From assembly GCA_963930645.1 (NCBI GenBank), contig OZ005650.1, positions 236,049,688-236,113,687 of the forward strand: 64,000 bases of DNA. The letters are read 5' to 3'. Each line of letters begins with the position of its first letter. Positions within the stretch are counted from its first letter, which is position 1. This DNA comes from Salticus scenicus (lineage: Eukaryota > Arthropoda > Arachnida > Araneae > Salticidae). Below, piece by piece: positions 56,014 through 64,000 of this stretch. A program made the translations under genes and the position numbers. Under the pieces are notes generated by a model. That model ran no database searches. It had not been told where the DNA came from and saw nothing but the letters and a program-made list of their open reading frames with translations.

Positions 56014-56229
56014 GCTTTGAGGGAGGAGGGGCATCCCCCTTAATTCCCTGTTGTACCTTTCTGCCCAGTAGCAGAATTTTTTCTCTCAGTCTGCGACAAC
56101 TATTTATACATTAGAAAATAATCTGCAGCGCTATAAATAAGCCATTTCACTATAAGTAACAGGAAAAAAAAAAAAAAATGCAAGATTCAGTAATTGTATT
56201 TCTGTCAGAAGTTTGCATTTATTCAATAA

Positions 56230-57400
56230 CTAGCAGGCTTTGCCTGCTTCGCTGGTTGCTATAATTAAATGAATCGTCAAAACTTTTTAATAACTATTTT
56301 TTTAATTATTTTATTAAAAAAAAAAAAAAAAAAAAGAAAAAATTCCTTTAAAATCATTCTTAATCTCACCTCGGGTACTCGCGGCCTACCGTAGCATCTT
56401 TTCTGGGCACTTTAATTTGGGTATTTATTGTATGACAAAAACTGATATTATTCAAGAACTACGATTATAAAGATGGCTGCAACTCAGCATTTATTACATA
56501 TTTTAGTTATGGCACCATAGCTTTTTCTCTTTCTACTATATTACGAATTGATTCCGACCAATACAATATATAAAAAAAGAGAAGATATTCCTTTCAAATA
56601 AATTAATTATATGTTTCAGGAAAAAAAAAAAAAGATTTTAATTAAACTTAAATTTTAATCAGTTTAATAGTTTAATCCTTTCTACTACATTGTCATTTTT
56701 TTCCATAAATGCATTTAAAAATATATAAAGATTTCTTTTCAAATGAATTAATTAAATGAAAAATAATTAGGTGTGCCATTCGCATGACTTTCTCTTACCC
56801 TGCATTTCAATACTAAAAATACAGATTGCAGGTTATACCATAAGATCAATAAGGTAATAAAGAACAATCTATTTGAAAAATAATCTAAAATAGGTTTAGG
56901 AACAGTTTTATTCCACATATAATCCTGAATCCTCCATTCACATATTCCCCGTGCAATTACAATTTATATATTTTTAAAAAGGCTGTTATTAATTTGCATT
57001 CAAACTTGCCAATCCTATTTGAATTTCCTGTAGTTATTTGTTTTTAAATTAAAGCTGATACGGATGAACCACTAAAAATTGGACTTTCACATTCAGGGCA
57101 CCTCAAAACGGGATATTATACAAAAAACCAGAGTTTAAAATAGAATTTTAAAAATACTTTGCTTACAGCGCAGGTACAAAAAATTAATTATCCTTCCTAA
57201 GCAGTGTTCGCCGACATAGCAAAAGGAAGCAAAGCACTTCCATAAATTACATTTAACAGAGAAGAATGTTAATTTTAAGTAGCCCTGTATATTGTCTATA
57301 AACTATATGCACATCACATTGTGCACTTAAATTTACTTTCATGTGAAAAACCTCTAACAGAAAATGAAATATATTTCCAGCCATTTCTAAGTATAGCCCC
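56230..57400 (-). mobile_element. Helitron-like 3' terminus, reverse orientation
   Basis: CTAGCAGGCTTTGCCTGCTT at 56230 then CGCTGGTTGCTATAATTAAA is the reversed 3' end of the family at 24098 and 44419. The body beyond about 56350 differs from those copies, and no 5' end was found, so the limit given is nominal. Confidence 0.55.
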
Positions 57401-57419
57401 AATCTCTCCAAATATTTTT

Positions 57420-58000
57420 GATAATCCTGTAAATAATTTGTAATGTTTGATCTCAGATTGTTTAGCGTAGGGAAGGGAGGTGAAGGATTAAAAAAAATTT
57501 AGAAATGAGTGCGATATATTGAACAATTCTACTTCAATATAGGTCTAGAATCTAATATAGCAAATTAAAAAAGTTGTGGATGGAGAAAAGTTGGAAATTA
57601 CGATACTACTGCGGAGCATTTGTTTTCTGTTCATTAGTGGGAGAGGGGAGAAGGGAAGAAAGTAGCAAAAATAAATAAAATAAAAATTAGAGATATTGGG
57701 CAATTTTACTTCGTTATAAGTTCTGAAATCTAAATAAATAAGATTTAAAAGAATGCTGACATTTATGTTGTGGATGTATAAAGATTGGAAATGACAATGA
57801 TTCGCTGAGATGTCAATGGCCGATCGTTAGCGAAGAGGGAGGGGGGGGGAAATTAAGTGAGTGAAAATTATTGAGTAATTCTACCTCTTAGTGAGTTCTA
57901 AAATCTAATAAAAAGTGTTTAAAATGAATATTGGCATTTATGCTGTGGATGGAAAAAGATTGAAAATTGCAATATTTCTGACCAAAATCGGGAGACTTGA
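57420..58000 (+). repeat. Tandem ~170 bp units, relatives of the 16911-18002 element
   Basis: Three units with TTCTAAAATCTAATAAA-like, GGCATTTATGCTGTGGATGG and AAAAGATTGGAAATGACAAT segments and a purine tract (GGGAGAGGGGAG; GAGGGAGGGGGGGG). The last is the reverse complement of 17040-17110. Ends near GACCAAAATCGGGAGACTTG. Confidence 0.65.
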
Positions 58001-58670
58001 AATTTTTATACAATACTTTTTTGAAAATAATCTGCATACTAAAAACCAAATCTGCGACGTACGTCTCACGTCGCGCATTTTCTGCTATAGGGCCTTTCTG
58101 TATATATATATGTGTATACAGGACCTGATTATTGCATGACACCCAGGACATGTTCCCTGTGCACAAAGATTTTAGGGGGCATAAAAATTTATGATTTTTT
58201 AAAAATAATATTTAGGATATAAAAATAGTATAAAAAATACTCTAACAATTAACATTCATTTTTTATTGATATAAATTTATGTGACAGATCAGTCATTTCC
58301 AGGGTTCTTGCAAACAAAAATCTAGATACCAGAATTTTTATATAACAATTTTTGTATAGTCAAGTCTAAAATTATTATATAAAAATCGAGGTATCCAAAT
58401 TTCCTTTTGTGAGAACCCTGCATTTGTCATGTGAAGCTGATTATGTCTGTGCCATAAGGTAGTTTAAATTAGAAACACTTTATAAAGTTTGTTGAGAATA
58501 GTTATTTTGTTTTAATCTTATTCAAATCAATAAAATCTGATAAACTCAATTCACATATTGTAATATAATATTCTGACTACAAAATGTATCTTAAGACACA
58601 GTTAGAAATTAGGAGATAAAAGCTGGACATCATTGGCACTTAGTTTTTTACTTCCATAACCCTACTACTG
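58001..58670. other. AT-rich stretch, nothing recognised
   Basis: Short inverted text around ATTTTTATATAACAATTTTT (58335-58400) with AGGGTTCTTGCAAACAAAAA / TTTTGTGAGAACCCT at its ends suggests a ~115 bp small inverted-repeat element at 58299-58420. Confidence 0.45.
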
Positions 58671-59480
58671 AGGTAATGGAAGTATTGTATTCGGTCTGAA
58701 AATTCGATATCGATATTTCACCTGATTTACATGTTTTAAGGCCCCCTGAGTCCAACAAGTGGTTTTTGGCAATTGGTCAGTGTGTATGTGTGGGGAATCT
58801 CCTGGCTATTATATCACGGAAATTAATAAAGATAGAACTGTGAAACTTTAGAAATGAAACAAGTCTGGTGTACAGATGAATTTTCCAAATTTTGGTGAAA
58901 ACTGAAAAAACAGAAGTGGGATAGCAGAAACCGGAAGTGGGACTGTAAGTCTGTATCTGAAAAACGGCTCTAACGATTTTCTCCAAATTTGCTATATAAA
59001 CACTCTATTAGATGCCCTTTCGAATGACATCAGTTGGTTAGTTCAGGAAAATTGATAGGCATCCTGTATAAATAGCTCAATTTCAGGTTTCACAAGGGCA
59101 TTCCTTTAAAAACGGCTGTACAGATTTTTTTCAAAATCGCCATATTAACTCACTTTTAAGTATCTTTTTGTATGTAATTATTGTTTTCCGGTCAATAATT
59201 GAGTGTTGGTAAAAGTTGGTATCTCAAAAACGACTCTAACGATTTTTTGAAAATTGTTATATAAATCCATTTATTTCTTATGTATCACATAGATATTAGA
59301 GGAAAATTAACAGCCATCCTGTTTAGGTAGGTCAGAAGTTTATTTAGATCTCAGAAACTGGTGTTTCAAAAAATAACTCTACCATTTTTTTTTTTTTTTT
59401 TTTTTACCTCGCTATATGTAAGCTTAATTTTATATGTCTTTACTTGTGTATACAGTTTCTCTTACCGGAAAAATGTTAGG
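58671..59480 (+). repeat. Satellite-like tandem block, ~140 bp unit
   Basis: Units share CTCAAAAACGACTCTAACGA then TTTTTTCAAAATTGCTATAT and AAATCCACTTTTA, near 58962, 59112, 59222 and 59366. A leader with GGCCCCCTGAGTCCAACAAG precedes it, similar in layout to the leader at 20810. Another unit lies at 63712-63800. Confidence 0.65.
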
Positions 59481-62412
59481 TTTCTACTTCTGTAGGTCAC
59501 TTTTATATCTTCTGGTCACATTATCTCCAAAAAATGCATATAATATGTGTAATAGTGGGTAATGGAAGTCATGTGGTTGTTTCACACCAGATTTTTTTTC
59601 TAGTTGCTAAAATGTTTTGCCTCAGACATAATATTAAAATAATTCAAATTGCTTAAACAGAGTTATCAACTGATATATATATACAATATATATATTAACT
59701 TCAAAAATTCTTTTGCTTAAAATTAGAAACATATTTTAATTTATATTCTAAAATTATCTTGATGCATTTATTTTCATTTGTGCTTGACGAAGTAAAATAA
59801 GAGTTAATTGGCTTAACCACTTTTTTCTTTTTTTAAAATTGATCCATCAAAACTAAAATTCAGTTGCAATACAAACAAGCAGATAGGATAGTTGTGGGAA
59901 ATACTGATTATAAGGTACAGGAATATGGAGGGGAAAGTTGAAAGTCATAATGAAGGAATAAGAAACAAAGACAGAATTCACTGCTTGTCCACTTGCTTTT
60001 GTAAGATGGGTATATTTGTGTTTGCGATTTTTCAGAGTTTAGAAAAAAAAAAAAATGGGAAATTGATCTGAAAAGATGAATTTTCGTCTTACCAGTAGAA
60101 AATGCATACATATCAAATGATGTCTTGATGCAAAATTATGGTCCTCAAATTGAAATTTTTATCAAAAGTTAGACTTCAGTAAGGATGACTGGGTGTCAAA
60201 TTACAGTTATGAAACTAATTTTTTTAGGTGCAAAAATATAACTAATGACTGCTAATTTCCAACCATGATTACTGTGGCGTTGCTGGAAAATTTTTCTGAG
60301 GAGGCCAACAGAAAATTGTAAAAAGTTTTAGTATATTTTAGAAATTCAGTTCAACTCAAATAGTTGATTAGTTGGTGATTCGTATGATTAAGCAAGCCTG
60401 TGTATAAGCATTAACATATTTGTCAATTTAAATAATCATTGAGGGTAACGACATAGTTTTAAAGCTATAAATATAATTTTTAAATAATAATTTTTTTACT
60501 GATTAGAATTTTTTGAGGGAGGGGGGGTGGAATGCTTTCTTCCTTCCTCTATGAACCCAATTAAAATTTGCACATCATAATTTAGAAAAAAAAAAAAAAA
60601 TGTCTGTTTATTTTACAGTTCACTGAAATTTTCACTCGTCACAAACATGTTAAAGATGAAATTTTATTAAATGTCTGTTTTTGAAGCACAAAATTTTATA
60701 TATGAGAAGGTCATTATCAAAAACTATGCTGAGTCAATATTTAATTCGGGTGCATATCAAATGACAAGGGGTGCTGCTATGTTATGATTATTCCTGCATG
60801 CAGAAAGCAGAAAGGCTCTGTCTCAGCTTCTGTATAATTTCTTTGAACTTTGTACGTGAGATGGATGTGGAAAACTATGCTTATTCAATATGAGCATATG
60901 TTGGATCCTAGGTTGCACTGTTGTTATTTACTTTCTCTAATTTTCAAGTGGCTGTATCTAAACATCTGTTGATTAAAATTGCTCCAATCTGCATTTGTAT
61001 AAAATCCTTATTGTGAAAAGTTATTTGATTAAATTTTTGAGTATGTTAACGCCATTAAATCGTGTTGTTACATAGAATGATGTAATTTTGTAATGGTCGC
61101 AGCATACTATTTTTTTTCAAATCAAAAGTTAGTTGAAAATACAATGGGCAAAGGATTTTGTACTGTAATAAATTAACTGCGGTTCTAAATTAAATTATTA
61201 TTTACATTTTCTTGGGCTTTATTAAGGATTTTTTAATCTATTCCTAAAATTTTCAATTTTGATCAAATATCAGTTCATCTTTAACATTTTTATTTTCATT
61301 TATAAAACTTGAAAAACACCATTTGGAAAATTTGCGACTTTAATAGATTTACGAAAAAATTTGCTTTGAAAAATGTCAAAATTTAGTAATATGAATTAAA
61401 ATAGTATTTAATATAAAACCTGGATGTCTCTCTGCTAAAACATGATTAAAAAAATATGTAAATAAAAATAAATGTTTTTTTTTTTTTTTCAGAATTTTGG
61501 AAAAGGAAAGGGAGTGATATTATGTGAAATTAATAAAACATGTAATGTATAGTTATGTCATTTGCTAACACAGTGGTGGTGCAAAAAATTATCTGACTTG
61601 GTTGGGGAGCACTGACTCCGATAAATTATTAAAATGAGTCTGAAAAAGTAACTAAAAATTGCTCCTGAATAAGAAATATGTATTAAAAATTTTTATTTTC
61701 TCCCGATAGATTTAAATCATGTGTCCAATGGAAGAGGTCAGTGCCCAATCCTGATCTCTGCTAACTTTCTTTTTCTGGATAGCTAATCTGTTAATATAAA
61801 AAGACAGTTTCATTTTTACAGTTATAGTGCTATAAAACAGCTTTCAAATTCAGAAAAGCATATTTATTATATTATCCTTTTTTGAGTTTTATTTCAGGAG
61901 GAGTTCGGACCCCATGTCCCCCCACCCCCCACCCTTTGGGTACGTCTTTGATAGGGCTAATGATGTATAATCAAATGGTTCTGCAATAAATAAATAAATA
62001 AAACTTCAGATTTTCTCGATTTCTTAAGCTTTTAATTTGCAACCCATGGTTAAACATTAGTTACTTCTTTACTTTGCTTTTTCAGTTTTGATTTTTAATC
62101 AAACTTAATATACTGCTCATTTTTCTTCTTCTTTTTTCTTTTTTTTTTTTTCTTTTTTTTTTTGTGGGAGTATTAAAAAGTTTTAGGCATTAAATTGATT
62201 ACAAAATGTGGTGGTTCATATGCTAAAGAAGTAATGCTAATAAATTTAAAATGGCACAAATCTTTAAATTTTAAATGGTCATAATTCTTCTTGAACATAA
62301 ATTAATCACAGTTCATTCAATAAACTTATTTTTCCAAAGTAATATTGTCTATTTGCTTTAATAATATTGTCTATTTACTTACCTCAACTTAATATTTTAT
62401 ATTTAAAATAAT
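59481..62412. other. Intergenic or intronic, scattered MITE-like ends
   Basis: No exon was recognised. TGTGGCGTTGCTGGAAAATT at 60272 with a G run at 60523, and CAGTGGTGGTGCAAAAAATT at 61571, resemble the CAGTGGCG hAT-like ends at 33855 and 51165. CCCCCCACCCCCCACCC lies at 61919. The rest is AT-rich. Confidence 0.45.
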
Positions 62413-63445
62413 AACCACATTAAAAAAAAATTTTTTAATTAAGTATATAAGAATCCATATGTCTGCCAACCAAAATAACAGTGTAAATACTTAATTTTAT
62501 TATAAGTTTTAGTTATTAGATGCATATTATTGTAATACAGTTTTTTACAATGTTTGTAAAGTGTTCACAAAGGTGTAAAAAAAAAAAAAAAAATTGGCAA
62601 CCTTGTAATGAAATATTAATTAAATTAAAGACCTTACTTACCGTAAAATCCCGAAAGTAACCCCCCCCCCCTTTTTGAAAAGCAAAACGGATAAATTTCA
62701 GGTGGGGGGGGGGGGTTATAATCGAGATTCGTTAAAAAACTATAAAAAAAAAAAAAGAAGAAAAGGGAGGTGATGTTATATTTGATGGAGGGGTTACTTT
62801 CGTAATTTTACAGTACTTACTTAAAAAGAAATATTAAAGGCTGTCATTTCTTACATTAAAGGTAAAAAAAAAACTGCGTAATGATTTCATTGATAACATG
62901 CATCTGACACTTTATGAAAAATTAGTTAAATTAGAAAAGGGGGGGGGGTTTACTTTCAGGATAGTGGAGACATTTCGCTTTCAGCAAGAAAAGGGGGGTT
63001 ACTTTCGGAATTTTACGGTATACTTCTCCATTTGTCAGCCTTAGTAAACTTGCGGGAGCCCCCCCCCCCCCCTTCTTCAATGGCAGTTCTGTGGAGAAGT
63101 ATAAGTAATTGCTTCTCTCCAAGTTTAAGAAAGTTAACTTTGTAATGATTTGAGGAATTTTAAAAGGTTAAAAAGTCCGAGATTTGTGAAAAATTTCACT
63201 AATACCACATTAAAAAATCATTTTTTGATTAAGTATAAGAATCCATATAGGTCTACCAACCAAAATAACAGTGTAAATACTTCATTTTATTATAAGGTTT
63301 AGTTTTTATACATATTATTGTAATACATTCTTTTACAATGTTTGCAAAGTGTACAAAAAATTGGCAACTTTGGAATGATTTGAGGTATTTTAAAAGGTTA
63401 AAATGTCTGAGATTTGTGAAAAATTTCACTAATACCACATGTTTC
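62413..63445 (+). repeat. Duplicated ~310 bp block, first copy split by MITEs
   Basis: ACCACATTAAAAAA, AAGAATCCATATGTCTGCCA and ACCAAAATAACAGTGTAAAT at 62415-62600 recur at 63205-63360. TTGTAATGATTTGAGGAATT then TTAAAAGGTTAAAAAGTC at 63140 recurs at 63373. In the first copy the two halves are separated by the sequence 62639-63130, which contains MITE ends. Confidence 0.7.
62641..62813. mobile_element. MITE with TA-type flanks and G/C runs
   Basis: TA CCGTAAAATCCCGAAAGTAA then CCCCCC mirrors GGGGTTACTTTCGTAATTTT then ACAG TA. CTTACT lies outside both tips (62633 and 62816). A further right-type end, GGGGGGTTACTTTCGGAATT then TTACGGTA, is at 62995-63020 and a partial one at 62940-62960. Confidence 0.7.
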
Positions 63446-64000
63446 TGTTATAGGTGCAATAAGCTGAGGTACACTTGCCCCAAGCCAAGTATAACCACAA
63501 AAAAAAAAAAAAAAAAGTAAAAAAGTTCATTATTATTATTTTTTAAGTGGCATATTGTTAAACTATAAAAAGCTCATATTTTTAAAAGCCAATTATTTAT
63601 AGTTTATGCCTAAAATAGGACAGAACTGTAAGTGTGATAGCAACTGAGCAAAATGAAATGAAACTTAAACTATACTAAAATATGATCACCCTTACACCCC
63701 ACTACACTCTTTCTTAAAAACGACTCCAATGATTTTCTTCAGATTTTCTTTATAAACCTTCTTTTAGATGTTTTTCCATGTGTCTCAATTGGACGACTCA
63801 TTTTAAAAGTGGTGTAATTCCATATTTTTTAAATATGTATATTTTTGCTTAATTGTATCACATTTAGTCACATCTTTCATTATAAAATTGAAGCAAGTCC
63901 AATAGTAGCATTAAAATATCATAAATGGCATTTTTTTTTTTTTTCTCAGAAAACTAAAACTTCTAAATATTTATTATAAAAATTAAATTTCTAATCTACT
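63446..64000. other. AT-rich stretch with one satellite unit
   Basis: 63712-63800 (CTTAAAAACGACTCCAATGA) matches the 58671-59480 satellite. A run at 63499-63516 and T run at 63931-63945. No gene is visible. Confidence 0.5.

Noticed and set aside
60600..61520. Possible further exons of the BTB gene behind TTTTACAG and TTTTTTCAG
   Set aside because: The sequence after each acceptor meets stops quickly and shows no BTB second-half motif.

Overview
The window looks like nuclear DNA of an arthropod, most likely a chelicerate such as a spider. It is very AT-rich, full of long A/T homopolymers and 10-19 base G or C runs, carries spliced genes with GT/AG borders, and is packed with non-autonomous DNA transposons: Helitron-like elements, hAT, piggyBac-like and Tc1/mariner-like MITEs, and tRNA-derived SINEs. 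The taxon is an inference from composition and repeat style, not from a diagnostic gene. No bacterial features, CRISPR array or rRNA were seen.

Only three stretches look like host coding sequence. (1) 1875-3236 (+) is a 453-codon open exon behind a 3' splice site. It encodes an unrecognised, probably helical protein. (2) 54125-54383 (+) is one exon of a BTB/POZ-domain protein with matching acceptor and donor. Its remaining exons were not found in the window. (3) 35041-35264 (+) looks like a first coding exon ending at GTATGT, but has an in-frame TGA at codon 4. A fourth coding trace is the last ~50 codons of an unknown gene, present twice in head-to-head orientation inside a ~490 bp palindrome at 335-824.

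Layout. 1-1380: gene-derived hairpin and tRNA-derived repeats. 1856-3490: gene 1. 3855-9264: two inverted copies of a ~495 bp repeat enclosing a nest of three TIR elements (6167-6800) and a Helitron 3' end. 10269-16000: two Helitron-like elements in reverse orientation with internal tandem repeats. One is split by a 2.4 kb degenerate hAT transposon that itself holds a piggyBac-like MITE. 16300-18450: a repeat split by a 1.1 kb TIR element, then a pogo-like fragment. 20468-21960: Tc1/mariner remnant and a ~170 bp satellite. 24098-26298 and 41844-44419: two opposite-facing copies of one Helitron family, each carrying the same internal MITE. 27613-34027: hAT MITEs with target duplications, a Helitron-like tandem block, and a large old inverted repeat (29925-33210). 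36780-41830: a degenerate long-period tandem array whose unit contains a tRNA-like module, interrupted by the second Helitron. 44788-52740: a possible 8 kb element with related ~100 bp terminal inverted repeats, filled with other insertions. 52870-54383: possible promoter and BTB exon. 55561-64000: hAT element, Helitron end, satellites, and a duplicated block invaded by MITEs.

The genes show no joint pathway. The window is mostly a record of nested transposon insertion around a few exons. All boundaries were read by eye, so positions of diverged repeats are approximate.
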